The notes beneath the pieces were generated by a model. That model saw nothing but the letters and a program-made list of their open reading frames with translations. It ran no database searches and had not been told where the DNA came from. Position numbers and translations under genes: made by a program. From Sphingomonas zeae (GTDB lineage: Bacteria > Pseudomonadota > Alphaproteobacteria > Sphingomonadales > Sphingomonadaceae): a DNA stretch of 64,000 nt. Location: the NCBI RefSeq assembly GCF_014197135.1, contig NZ_JACIFA010000010.1:1-64000 (forward strand), in the 5' to 3' direction. Shown one piece after another: positions 1 through 8,080 of this stretch; the stretch's first letter is position 1; every line of letters begins with the position of its first letter.

Positions 1-50
1 ACATCGTTCAGGCCGCGCGCGATTGCCTCGTCATCGGACCCGGCAACTGA
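1..50 (+). CDS. possible 3' end of a truncated upstream gene
   Basis: An open frame enters from the left edge and stops with TGA at 48-50. The visible tail reads roughly IVQAARDCLVIGPGN. Only about 16 residues are seen, so no family can be named and the frame may be chance. It would run opposite to the recombinase gene that follows. Confidence 0.2.
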   Translation, partial: IVQAARDCLVIGPGN

Positions 51-364
51 CAAATAGCGCGATCAGAACGCCGCCATTTAGCGCGAGCGTTTACACAGGA
101 TAAGATCCATACCGTTTCCGGAACCACTTTCTTGTTTCCTCTTCGAAATTGGACTGTGCTGATGAGTTTGAGCGATGGTGGCTTCGCTCATACACTACGC
201 GCTACCAGGCCCCTGCCCGTTTCTTAGGCTTAACGTTGTAGCTCAAGACCCCGGGGGCTCAGCCTCCCTTCTCCGGTTCTTGCCGCTGCGCAAATCCCTC
301 GATCTACCTGCCGCCGTCGTGTGGTCGCACGGCATCATCCAAAGACCTATTTAGGCCGTCATGA
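51..364. other. intergenic stretch, no gene recognised
   Basis: This stretch of about 310 bases lies downstream of the leftward recombinase gene. I see no convincing frame, tRNA or strong T-tailed terminator. Short frames here have no ribosome binding site and no recognisable sequence. Confidence 0.5.
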
Positions 365-1603
365 CTAGCCAATCTTCGCCATAAGGCGCCCCGCCGCCCC
401 CTGCTCTGCCGCGAGATTGCGATTATAAGCGAGCGGCATCCGCGGCGACTTCCACCGCAGCGCGTCCATGATGCCGGCCAAATCCTCCCCGCTGGCGAAC
501 AGGTCCTGATTGAGCCCGATCCGCGTCGAGTGCGCACTGATCCCCTTCAGCAACCGCGCCAGATCGTCCGCCGTCAAATCGGGCAGCGCGCCACGGTCGA
601 ACGCGCGGCCGATGATCGACCGAAAGATTGGTCCGATCGAGCCCGGGTGCAGCGCCACGGTGCCGATGTCATATTCGACGCGCGCCTTCACCGCCGGCTT
701 GGACAGCGTCTTGCGCAGATCCAACGTCTCCCGGCCCGAGATGCTGTCGATCGGCCGACCGCGCACGGCTGCCCGCGCCTTGTAGCGCCGCACCTGCACC
801 CGCCGGAACAGCGGCCCTGTCGTGATCCCCGCCGCTTCGGTGCACGCCGCGATCGCCGCGACGGTGCGCGGGCTGAGGTAGGCGGTCGCCCCCTCCCCGT
901 CTTGATCGCCCTTATGACGCAGAATCTGCAGCAGCCGCGCTTCGGGATCGATCGCCTCCTCAATATGCTCAATGGCGACCGCCACCAGTTCGGAGGCGCG
1001 CAGCCCGGTGTCATAAGCGGCCGATAGCAGCGCCCGATCACGCAGCCCCGGCAGATCCTCGCCACAACTCTCGAGCAGCGCGCGGATGTTGAGCCCCCGC
1101 GCCTTGTCGCGCTCGACGTCGCGCACCGGGCCCTTGAACCGCAGCGGCCGCGCCTGCTTCTGCGCAGCCCCCTTCTCGCGGCGCACCGTCTGGAGCCGCA
1201 GCTTCACCAGCGGCGCCGGCGTCGGATCCTTGAGCTCGAGCAGCTGGTGGATCTTGGCGATCGACGCCTTGTAGCGGGATAGCGAGGCTGGGCGGCTCCC
1301 CTTGCCTGCCCGCGAGTCGAGATAGTCGGCCACCGTCTCGGCCGTCGCCGGCAGTGCAATCCGGTTGTTGCGCCTACACCACGCATCGAACGCCTCGACG
1401 TCGGACTTGAGCGCACGGATGCTATGGGGCGATGAAGCGGCCTGATAGGCGGCGATCAGGCCCTCGTTGACGGTGATGCGCTCGCCGGCGCGCATCTGCA
1501 CGATCGTCCACGCAAGGTCGGCCGGCGCCCTGACGGCCGGCAGGACAGCCTCAGGCGGCGCTACGGGGATTTCTGGCCCTTCCCGGGCGGTTTCGGTGCT
1601 CAC
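365..1603 (-). CDS. tyrosine recombinase/integrase (Xer-like)
   Basis: A 412-residue phage-integrase-family site-specific recombinase. The N-terminal SAM-like DNA-binding half spans about residues 35-135, and the catalytic half carries the family residues: Arg in TGLRASELV (about 203), Lys in RHKGD, the H-x-x-R box in SAHSTRIG and a C-terminal Tyr in PLAYNRNL. The start is GTG, with GAGGAG about 10 bases upstream. Its position beside a partition locus and an arm-6bp-arm site (1664-1691) suggests it resolves plasmid multimers, as Xer-type enzymes do. A role in integrating a mobile segment cannot be excluded. The family call is firm; the biological role is inferred. Confidence 0.9.
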   Translation of the reverse strand: MSTETAREGPEIPVAPPEAVLPAVRAPADLAWTIVQMRAGERITVNEGLIAAYQAASSPHSIRALKSDVEAFDAWCRRNNRIALPATAETVADYLDSRAGKGSRPASLSRYKASIAKIHQLLELKDPTPAPLVKLRLQTVRREKGAAQKQARPLRFKGPVRDVERDKARGLNIRALLESCGEDLPGLRDRALLSAAYDTGLRASELVAVAIEHIEEAIDPEARLLQILRHKGDQDGEGATAYLSPRTVAAIAACTEAAGITTGPLFRRVQVRRYKARAAVRGRPIDSISGRETLDLRKTLSKPAVKARVEYDIGTVALHPGSIGPIFRSIIGRAFDRGALPDLTADDLARLLKGISAHSTRIGLNQDLFASGEDLAGIMDALRWKSPRMPLAYNRNLAAEQGAAGRLMAKIG

Positions 1604-1663
1604 GACGCGCCTCGCTCCTCAGCCGCGCTTGTAGCCCACCTTATAAAGAACGGTCAAATCTGC

Positions 1664-1691
1664 TTATGTGATAACTGCAATTATCGCATAT
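1664..1691. other. Xer/dif-like recombination core site candidate
   Basis: Two 11-base arms, TTATGTGATAA and TTATCGCATAT, flank a 6-base spacer (CTGCAA). The innermost bases are ATAA and TTAT, as in XerC/XerD core sites. Ten of the eleven arm positions are inverted-repeat related apart from one mismatch. The site lies 60 bases upstream of the tyrosine recombinase start, in the divergent intergenic region. It could instead be an operator for that gene or for the HTH protein at 1865. Confidence 0.5.
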
Positions 1692-1864
1692 AGCGTTTCC
1701 ATCGATATCAGACGCCTCAACTAACATATGACTTTGGTTGAGATCACGGGTAACCGTGTCAGATGCCAAGGCCGCCCTCCCCTGCCCCACTGTTGCTCAT
1801 CGGTCGGCTCGACGGGCGTCTCTTTCGTAGTTCAGCACGCGACATTTGGCTTGGGAGAGCGCGA

Positions 1865-2692
1865 ATGTCAGCGACCTCAACAGTTGCCGCGCTCGCGGGT
1901 CTGCCGGTCGATACGAGCGACTTACTTGCCTGGGTTACAGGCCGGAGCCCTCCTCCTCGCCATAGCGAGGGCCTGAATGACCCTATGTCTGTCGCAGCAC
2001 TCGCGCACTTCGTGCTGCTCGCACAGGAAGCAGAAGGCGATGCCGTGGCCAAGGCGACGCTCAACGCGCTGCGCCTGCTGCTCGACGATCGAGAGGAGGC
2101 ACGGATCTGGGGCCGCGACGACCTCGTGCTCTTTGGATCGGCGTTTCGAGCGGCCAAGAGAAGGTTGGCCGAACCATATCCAGCCCCTACCCTTCTGGCA
2201 GTTGCAGAGCGCCTATTGGAGGTCCACGCAGAACTCGAGATCGCACCAGTCGGCGGTCGCTCCCTAGCGACGCTGGACGGGCGCCAGCTTATCGTCGATC
2301 CCCGAACCTTTGGCACGATCTGGCTGTTAGCCTGCCACCTTCCAGCAGCGCTCCTCGCCGCAGGATTTACCTCCCAGATCATTCCCTCTTTCGTGTGCCT
2401 TCCAAAGCTCCTCGGCCTCACTGCACGCGATCTTGCCGGTGACCTCGAAAAGCGCCTTGGAGACGCCGCGCTGGCTGGCCTTAAAGAACTTGATGCCGTT
2501 GAAAGGCTCGATGCCAATCTTCCCAAGGAGCTCGGCGTCACCCGGCGCAGTAAGCTCCCTGCCCTCATGCGACTAGAGGCAGCCTATCCGGGCATCCGCA
2601 TCCCTGCGATCGCACGGCTTCTGAAGATATCGCCACAAGGAGCGGCGAAGCTTGCCAGCCAAGCGAGAGAGATGCGCGGCCACCCTTATTGA
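1865..2692 (+). CDS. hypothetical protein with C-terminal helix-turn-helix
   Basis: A 275-residue protein starting at the ATG after GGGAGAG (an in-frame start 34 codons earlier lacks a ribosome site). I do not recognise the family with certainty. It is mainly helical and Leu/Ala-rich, and ends in a likely helix-turn-helix (IPAIARLLKISPQGAAKL, about residues 245-262), so a DNA-binding or regulatory role is plausible. It faces parB and overlaps the parB 3' end by 7 bases. Proteins with an N-terminal domain of unknown function and a C-terminal HTH are common beside alphaproteobacterial plasmid maintenance genes; that link is only contextual. Confidence 0.7.
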   Translation: MSATSTVAALAGLPVDTSDLLAWVTGRSPPPRHSEGLNDPMSVAALAHFVLLAQEAEGDAVAKATLNALRLLLDDREEARIWGRDDLVLFGSAFRAAKRRLAEPYPAPTLLAVAERLLEVHAELEIAPVGGRSLATLDGRQLIVDPRTFGTIWLLACHLPAALLAAGFTSQIIPSFVCLPKLLGLTARDLAGDLEKRLGDAALAGLKELDAVERLDANLPKELGVTRRSKLPALMRLEAAYPGIRIPAIARLLKISPQGAAKLASQAREMRGHPY

Positions 2693-3729
2693 GGCCAGTG
2701 ATTATCGAGAAGGTCGCGCAATGCGGCCTCGGCCTCCGCACGACTACCGCCGCCCTTGTGGAAGAGCGTCAGCGTCACGCCACGCCTGTCCTTTCCATCG
2801 ACGCGAAGCAGAGCCGTGCCGCCAGGGCTATGCACGACCACGGAATCCGATCCTGTCCTCTTGGGGGCTTTTGCCGGCTTGGGTTCTTTCTTGCGCGCGG
2901 CGGCCGGGCCCACAACCGCGATCAGGGCGCGGATCGTCTCAGGAGCGTTGGCGGGCAACCCTTCGCTACCTGCCGCGCGTTCTTCGAACAGACGACGCGC
3001 CTCAGCGAGCACGCGCGAGCGATCATCGTCGGATTTCAGCACAGGCTTCAGACTGCCTATATGCGAGATCTTCAGTTCGAAAGGATCCGGGAAAGCCGCG
3101 ACGACCGCTTCAGGCAATCTGGCGAGATCAAGATATCGGCTGACCCACGCCTCGGACTGGTTCAGCCGCCTCGCCATCTCTTTCTGGCTGCCGCCATAAT
3201 AGAGGTCGAGTGCCTTGAGATAGTCCCGTGCTCGCTCCAGATCGCTCAGATCCTCGCGTGCCCGGTTCTCCAGATCGGAAATGCGAAATGCCTGCTCATC
3301 CGTCAGATCGCGCACTTCCACGAGGTAGCGCACTTCGGGGTGATTGTTCGCCCTCAGCCACGACACCGACCAATGGCGGCGAGCCCCGCAGATGATCTCG
3401 AAATCATAGTCCGGCTCATCATGAATTCGCCGAACGATCGCGGGGACCTCCTGCTTGCCCTGCGCGAGGATACTCTCGATCAGATCGTCACACCGCTCAC
3501 GGCTTAGTGCGCCATAGTCCCGATTATGTCGCTCCCAAATCCGGCAGCGCGCCGGATCGACGAGTTCCTGCGGATTATTCACCACCGCACCGGAAGCAAG
3601 TTCGGCCAAGCGGTTGTTGCGGCCACCAAGGACCCCTACTCCCAAACGCGGACCACGCTCCTGGCCTTCGGCGCTAGGCTCCACAGAGGACGCCAGATCA
3701 CCTAGAAAACTCTTGTTCTTCGAACTCAT
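2686..3729 (-). CDS. parB: plasmid partition protein ParB
   Basis: A 347-residue ParB/RepB-family centromere-binding CTPase of the main partition system. The ParB N-domain is at about 50-150, with the GARRHWSVSWL box (equivalent to GERR) and the DLENRAREDLSDLERA box (equivalent to ENLQRxDL). The central helix-turn-helix is GSQKEMARRLNQSEAWVSRYL. The C-terminal third is Lys/Ala/Pro-rich, followed by a short dimerisation-like tail. It lies downstream of parA with a 46-base gap that contains one palindromic centromere copy. A RepA iteron-like sequence (2850-2868) lies inside the C-terminal coding part. Confidence 0.93.
   Translation of the reverse strand: MSSKNKSFLGDLASSVEPSAEGQERGPRLGVGVLGGRNNRLAELASGAVVNNPQELVDPARCRIWERHNRDYGALSRERCDDLIESILAQGKQEVPAIVRRIHDEPDYDFEIICGARRHWSVSWLRANNHPEVRYLVEVRDLTDEQAFRISDLENRAREDLSDLERARDYLKALDLYYGGSQKEMARRLNQSEAWVSRYLDLARLPEAVVAAFPDPFELKISHIGSLKPVLKSDDDRSRVLAEARRLFEERAAGSEGLPANAPETIRALIAVVGPAAARKKEPKPAKAPKRTGSDSVVVHSPGGTALLRVDGKDRRGVTLTLFHKGGGSRAEAEAALRDLLDNHWPQ
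2850..2868 (-). repeat. RepA iteron-like sequence inside parB
   Basis: Read on the minus strand this is GCCCCCAAGAGGACAGGAT, which differs by one base from the iteron next to repA at 7791 (GCCCCCAAGAGGTCAGGAT). A 19-base match inside a coding region far from the origin is unlikely to be chance, especially as a second outlier lies upstream of parA. Confidence 0.65.
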
Positions 3730-3749
3730 TTTGCCCCCCTATTTGCCGA

Positions 3750-3767
3750 AATTGCAGGGCTGCAATT
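3750..3767. repeat. parS: parS candidate, copy 1
   Basis: AATTGCAG-GG-CTGCAATT, an inverted repeat with 8-base arms in the gap between the parA stop and the parB start. It is identical, in one orientation or the other, to the copies at 5137 and 6471. Repeated perfect palindromes clustered around parAB are what ParB-family proteins bind. Confidence 0.7.
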
Positions 3768-3775
3768 CTTGTCCA

Positions 3776-4978
3776 TCACGCATACCCATCCTTGCGCAAA
3801 CGGCTCAGATGGCTGGGCCAGGTCTTACGAATATCAAGCTCGATCTCGGCATTCACGCCATCGAGATAGGTCAGGCAGCGATCACGCACCGTCTTGCTCG
3901 TCATCGGTCCGTCCAGTTCGTAAACGGTCATCAGACGGGCGGTAGCGTTATCGATCTCGGCAGAATCCTTGAGCGGCGAGCGCACCATGGCGGTTCCGTA
4001 AACCTGCCGCATCAGGTCGAGCAGGCCCTTCTGCATCGATTTGCCCTCGTCCACCTTCGATGCCACGAAGCGCAGGAAGGATAGCTGCGGCGCGAGATCG
4101 TGCGTCGAGAGTTCCTGAATGGTCTCGTCGAGCATGGCGAGAAACGCTGCCGTCGAAGAGAAGTCCATCACGGTTGGCGGAACCGGCACCACCAGAGCGT
4201 TGGCTGCCCTGAGAACCGATAGGGAGATTGCTCCCAAGGCTGGCGGCGGATCGAGGATCACGACGTCGTAGAGATCTTGCACCGAGGCGATACCCTGCGC
4301 CATTCGATCGAGCAGAGCCCCCTGCCCCCGCGCCATGCGCGCCGCGAGTTCATATTCCGACTGGAAGAGACGCAGGTTGGCCGGGATCAGGTCGAGCCCA
4401 TCGAAATGGGTCTTACGGATCGCATAATCGAGCGACTTGCGTTCGCCCTCTCGCAAATACGGATAGAGCGTGTCGTTTTCGTTCAAATCGAGATCAGGCA
4501 CATAGCCGAAGAGGGTCGTTGCCGACGCCTGGCTGTCGCAATCAATCAGGAGGACACGATAGCCGCGGATCGCCAGATATTGCGCCATGTGGACCGAGAC
4601 GGTCGACTTGCCGACACCACCCTTGAAGTTCTGGACCGCGATGACGGAACAGGGGTCGCTTGGATCGCGCCATGGCCGCGTTCCGAAGGCGCCACGCATG
4701 TCGTTCAACTGAGCAAGCGTGTATCCCATGCGCCGACCGCTCTCTGTCCGCGGAGGTGGCACAAGACGGCCATCGCTCTCGGCCTCGCGAATCGCTCCGG
4801 TCGTCCGCCCCACCAGATCGGCGGCCTTTCCGATCTGAAACGTCGGTTCTCGCCGCTCGTCGGCGCGCGCACTTCGAGCCGAGTTGCGCAGCTTTTCAAG
4901 GACAGAGGAAGACCGAGCAGCGAGCGACGCAACATCGAGTGTTTCCCCCATCCGCACTTCATCAATTGCGGACGCCAT
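3776..4978 (-). CDS. parA: plasmid partition ATPase ParA (type Ia)
   Basis: A 400-residue ParA-family ATPase that positions the plasmid by dynamic binding to nucleoid DNA. The start is placed at the ATG preceded by AGGAG at 6 bases; a start 9 codons further upstream has no ribosome site. The N-terminal about 100 residues include a MerR-like winged helix (IGKAADLVGRTTGAIREAE), which marks autoregulating type Ia ParA proteins. The deviant Walker A is NFKGGVGKSTVS, Walker A' is VLLIDCDSQAS, and Walker B is VVILDPPPALG. parB follows after 46 bases. The upstream region holds a parS-like palindrome and an iteron-like sequence, both candidate control sites. Confidence 0.95.
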   Translation of the reverse strand: MASAIDEVRMGETLDVASLAARSSSVLEKLRNSARSARADERREPTFQIGKAADLVGRTTGAIREAESDGRLVPPPRTESGRRMGYTLAQLNDMRGAFGTRPWRDPSDPCSVIAVQNFKGGVGKSTVSVHMAQYLAIRGYRVLLIDCDSQASATTLFGYVPDLDLNENDTLYPYLREGERKSLDYAIRKTHFDGLDLIPANLRLFQSEYELAARMARGQGALLDRMAQGIASVQDLYDVVILDPPPALGAISLSVLRAANALVVPVPPTVMDFSSTAAFLAMLDETIQELSTHDLAPQLSFLRFVASKVDEGKSMQKGLLDLMRQVYGTAMVRSPLKDSAEIDNATARLMTVYELDGPMTSKTVRDRCLTYLDGVNAEIELDIRKTWPSHLSRLRKDGYA

Positions 4979-5092
4979 AGCTGCTCCTGTTAAAGTCTGG
5001 GGCATCCATGTTCGATTTTCACTTTTTGGTCAATATCCGCCCGAAATTTGACAGTTGGACCATGGAGACCGTCGGATTGCCAGCCCGTACTC

Positions 5093-5113
5093 CTATCCTG
5101 TCCTCTTGGGGGC
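5093..5113 (-). repeat. RepA iteron-like sequence upstream of parA
   Basis: On the minus strand it reads GCCCCCAAGAGGACAGGAT followed by AG, matching 20 of 21 bases of the iteron at 7791-7811. It lies in the intergenic region that should contain the parA promoter, so RepA could bind there and link copy number to partition gene expression. Confidence 0.7.
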
Positions 5114-5136
5114 TAATCGGACGCCTTAATGGCAGG

Positions 5137-5154
5137 AATTGCAGCCCTGCAATT
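5137..5154. repeat. parS: parS candidate, copy 2
   Basis: AATTGCAGCCCTGCAATT, the reverse complement of copy 1, lies 158 bases upstream of the parA start. It could serve as centromere and as a parA operator. Only the 8-base arms are conserved here; flanking symmetry is partial. Confidence 0.7.
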
Positions 5155-5265
5155 TGTGCCAGACGCGCTTTCCGCCCGCAACCTGACTCGGTGGGGGCAC
5201 AGGATCGATGGTAGCGTGACGTTCATCCTTGCGGGTCGCAAGTGACCGCGTTGATATGTGTCGTA

Positions 5266-6444
5266 ATGAAAGAGAGCCTCACCCCCGCGCTTGCCCGACG
5301 CATCGCCCTTGCCGCCCAAGGTTTTGGTGAGGCCATGCCTTCTGTTGTCAGGGCTCACCATTTGCGACGTACTATCGCTCGGCTTGGTCTCCATCAGATC
5401 GACAGCGTCAACGTGCTGACGCGAGCACACTATCTTCCGGCCTATTCGCGCCTTGGTGTTTTTGATCCGAAGTTGCTGGAGGCCGACGCCTGGGGGCCTC
5501 TCCGATCGCGGCGGCTGTTCGAATATTGGGCGCACGAAGCGTCCTTGATCCCCCTACCCCTCCAGCCGTTGCTGCGATGGCGACAGGCAATGGCAAACGC
5601 CGGCGAGACTGGATGGAAAGGTCTGCGCATATTCGCTCGCGATCGGCGGGCGGACGCGCTCTCGATCCTGGAACGCATCCGCAACGAGGGACCACTCGCT
5701 GCATCCGACATCGAAAGTAGGAAGCGACGCGCAGGCTGGTGGGAGTGGGGTGACAGCAAGGTGGCGCTGGAGTGGCTTTTCTGGTCCGGCCACATCACCA
5801 CTGCGACACGACGTGCGAGTTTCGAGCGAGTGTATGATCTCACCGAGCGCGTGTTGCCCCAGACGATCCTCGCTCTCCCCACTCCGGAACCTGCGGCAGC
5901 CAGACGCCAACTCATAGAGCACAGCGCGCGCGCCCTTGGCGTAGCAACGGCAAAGGATATGCGTGACTATTTCCGGCTTTCTCCAGCAGAGGCCCAGCCA
6001 GCTATCACGCAGCTTGAGGAGGAGGGCGTCCTTCAGCCCGTGAAAATTGATGGGTGGGACCAGCCAACATGGTTGCACCGAGAGGCGAGGCGTCCTCGCC
6101 GAGCACGCCATGCCGCCCTGCTAGCGCCGTTCGATCCATTGATCTGGGAACGCGACCGCGCGGAACGCCTCTTTGGCATACGCTATCGGATCGAGATATA
6201 CGTCCCTGCGCCGCTGCGCACCTATGGATATTATGTCCTGCCGTTCCTGCTTGATGAGCAGATCGTCGCACGGGTCGATCTGAAGGCGGACCGGAAAGCG
6301 AAGGCGCTACTCGTTCAACAAAAGACGTTCGAGAGCGATGCGCCTGCTCATGCCGGCGAGGAGCTGGATGAGGCGCTCCGATCAATGGCGCGCTGGCTGG
6401 GTTTAGACCGTGTGATATTCGGCGATGCAGTGAGGGGCGTGTGA
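5266..6444 (+). CDS. YcaQ/AlkX-family DNA glycosylase (winged-helix, HTH_42)
   Basis: A 392-residue protein of the YcaQ/AlkZ family, which unhooks interstrand crosslinks and removes bulky alkyl adducts. It begins with the typical SLTPALARRIALAAQGF segment. The Q-x-D motif of the YcaQ (AlkX) subgroup is seen in LHQIDSVNVL (Q44, D46), followed by RAHYLPAYSRLG. Winged-helix repeats and the conserved LLAPFDPLIWERDRAERLFG block with a YGYYVLP end complete the fold. An in-frame GTG 8 codons upstream (5242) is an alternative start. It sits between parA and repA, with parS-like palindromes on both sides, an odd place for a repair gene. Confidence 0.85.
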   Translation: MKESLTPALARRIALAAQGFGEAMPSVVRAHHLRRTIARLGLHQIDSVNVLTRAHYLPAYSRLGVFDPKLLEADAWGPLRSRRLFEYWAHEASLIPLPLQPLLRWRQAMANAGETGWKGLRIFARDRRADALSILERIRNEGPLAASDIESRKRRAGWWEWGDSKVALEWLFWSGHITTATRRASFERVYDLTERVLPQTILALPTPEPAAARRQLIEHSARALGVATAKDMRDYFRLSPAEAQPAITQLEEEGVLQPVKIDGWDQPTWLHREARRPRRARHAALLAPFDPLIWERDRAERLFGIRYRIEIYVPAPLRTYGYYVLPFLLDEQIVARVDLKADRKAKALLVQQKTFESDAPAHAGEELDEALRSMARWLGLDRVIFGDAVRGV

Positions 6445-6465
6445 CCGCCTGACCGATGCTGTGTG

Positions 6466-6493
6466 GCACAAATTGCAGGGCTGCAATTTGTGC
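6466..6493. repeat. parS: parS candidate, copy 3 (extended palindrome)
   Basis: The core AATTGCAGGGCTGCAATT is at 6471-6488. Here the symmetry extends to 13-base arms, with GCACA on the left and TGTGC on the right of the core, around a 2-base GG centre. It lies between the converging glycosylase and repA genes. As the most symmetric copy it is the best single centromere candidate. Confidence 0.72.
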
Positions 6494-6495
6494 TG

Positions 6496-7710
6496 TTATG
6501 GCCGGCCTCGCCGATTGAAAAAGGCTTCGCACCAGCCCTTCCAGGACTTTTCGAGTTTCGTACCGGACAGGGTGTTCAATCGAGCGCCCATATTGTCGCG
6601 ATAGGCCTCGGCGATCATGTCGACGTCCCAGCCACCGCCGTAGCGCACTCCAATCTCACGAGCCGCCTCCTCGGTAGCCCCGAAGTGCAGCCGGCCTCGG
6701 GGGAACCGTGCCCACAATTCTGTACCGCTCGAGGACGCCGCATCCGAGCTTACCAGCGCAGCAGTTACCTTCTTCAGGACATTCGCCACGTCCGCGCCGT
6801 CGACGGTCGGACTGTGGGGAAGGGGACTATCGCTTGCCACAACCTTTTCGACGGTATCGTCGCGCCTGGCTTTCCGTCCCTTAGAATGACGCTCGAGTTC
6901 GTCGACCGTTGCTATTTGGGCCGGCGCATCCTTCGAGACGAACCGGAACTCGATCTCGATCACGGCACGGCCTCGCCGGATCTCTTGCCATTCGACGGTG
7001 AAGTGGGCGAGCTGGTCAATCTCTGCCTTGGCGACCGTCAAAACCTTACGGCGTAGCTGAGCAAAGTCGGCATATTTGTCGGGGTCGATACCCAGCGCCG
7101 CGCGCAAGCCCACCATATCGACTTTCCAAACGGGTTGCCGTCGGTGGAGACGAAGGGCGCCCTCTTCGTACAGCTTCAGGGCGTAGGCTGACCTGAACCC
7201 CAGCACGGCCTGGCGGTTCATCACCGCATAAGTTTCGGATTCCTGGATAAGCCGACGGGCGTCAGGCGTGAACTGCCACTCGATCCAGCCCGTTTCCTTG
7301 TCGTTATCCTCGACCTCTTCCCAAGACGCCTGAATGAGGTTGAAACGCTTCGTGGCGCGCTTTCCGCGCCATGATTTGTCATCCTCTGCGAAGAGCGTTC
7401 TGTGCAGCTCTTCAAGCATATCAACAATGCGTTCGTTGCCCTTGTGACCGCGACGGATGTCCGACTTTCGCATACGATGCGTCGTGTCTTGCCAGGCATC
7501 TCCGCCCGCGGTCAGGATCATGAGGGCGAGGAGGCGGGAAGCGGTCAGACTGAGCGATTGCCCTTTGACGAAGCGGACCTCGACGAGGCGTCCGGGTTTG
7601 GCGAACTCGTCACCGCCTTTGCGAGCGAGCGCAGCAGCCACGCGCATCGAACGGGCGGCCGAAGTCTCTTCGCCGCCTTCATCGTCTACGCTTTCCGCTG
7701 GCACTCCCAT
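6496..7710 (-). CDS. repA: replication initiator RepA (Rep_3 family)
   Basis: A 404-residue iteron-binding initiator. ATG at 7710 is preceded by GAGGTG at about 6 bases; a GTG three codons upstream is possible. The two winged-helix domains of Rep_3 proteins fit about residues 45-260 (LSLTASRLLALMILTAGG; EWQFTPDARRLIQE; RSAYALKLYEEGALRL). The C-terminal about 140 residues form a polar linker and an extra domain ending in KLEKSWKGWCEAFF. A perfect inverted repeat just upstream looks like its autoregulatory operator, and related direct repeats follow, so this gene and the adjacent origin form the plasmid's basic replicon. Confidence 0.92.
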   Translation of the reverse strand: MGVPAESVDDEGGEETSAARSMRVAAALARKGGDEFAKPGRLVEVRFVKGQSLSLTASRLLALMILTAGGDAWQDTTHRMRKSDIRRGHKGNERIVDMLEELHRTLFAEDDKSWRGKRATKRFNLIQASWEEVEDNDKETGWIEWQFTPDARRLIQESETYAVMNRQAVLGFRSAYALKLYEEGALRLHRRQPVWKVDMVGLRAALGIDPDKYADFAQLRRKVLTVAKAEIDQLAHFTVEWQEIRRGRAVIEIEFRFVSKDAPAQIATVDELERHSKGRKARRDDTVEKVVASDSPLPHSPTVDGADVANVLKKVTAALVSSDAASSSGTELWARFPRGRLHFGATEEAAREIGVRYGGGWDVDMIAEAYRDNMGARLNTLSGTKLEKSWKGWCEAFFNRRGRP

Positions 7711-7740
7711 GGGATTCACCTCACACTGCCTTGGAAACTG

Positions 7741-7774
7741 CCTGACCTGACCTCATTCGTCAAGTCAGGTCAGG
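7741..7774. promoter_or_regulatory. RepA operator, inverted repeat upstream of repA
   Basis: CCTGACCTGAC at 7741-7751 and GTCAGGTCAGG at 7764-7774 are perfect 11-base inverted arms with a 12-base spacer, 31 bases upstream of the repA ATG. The half-sites share GTCAGG with the iterons. In Rep_3 plasmids the initiator dimer represses its own gene through such an inverted pair. Confidence 0.75.
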
Positions 7775-7790
7775 TTATACCCGTCTGGAG

Positions 7791-7811
7791 GCCCCCAAGA
7801 GGTCAGGATAG
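7791..7811 (+). repeat. isolated iteron near repA
   Basis: GCCCCCAAGAGGTCAGGAT plus AG. It is the best match to the two outlying copies at 2850 and 5093 and lies 17 bases after the operator. It may help in repA autoregulation or origin pairing. Confidence 0.7.
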
Positions 7812-7932
7812 TTTTGCCGTACGAATCAGACATTGGGCCTGTGATTCCGCCGAGTCGCGATTGTCCGCCGGATCGTGTGGAACAGCAGCCAAAAAGCGCC
7901 TAGAAACGCCTGAGAAGGACACGATTCTGACT

Positions 7933-8042
7933 GCCCCCCAAGAAGACAGGATGATCCCCAAGACGTCAGGATAGAGCCCCCGCCAAGACAGGTTATATCC
8001 CCCGTGAAGTCAGGCAAAAGCCCCCACGAGGTCAGGTAAGAC
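7933..8042 (+). repeat. iteron array (five units, about 22-bp period)
   Basis: Degenerate units with the pattern CCCCC-n-AGA-GTCAGG recur. The CAGG core falls at 7947, 7967, 7989, 8011 and 8033, giving spacings of 20, 22, 22 and 22 bases, about two helical turns, so RepA monomers would bind on one face. The units drift in the middle bases but keep the C-run and the GTCAGG/GACAGG core. Confidence 0.8.
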
Positions 8043-8080
8043 GCTGATTCCGTCTATAGTTTCAAACAGATAGCGGCCCT

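Noticed and set aside
7791-8042. Regular repeats near repA considered as a CRISPR array
   Set aside because: Units are directly abutting at about 22 bases with no unique spacers, share the repA operator core and lie beside the initiator gene; they are iterons.
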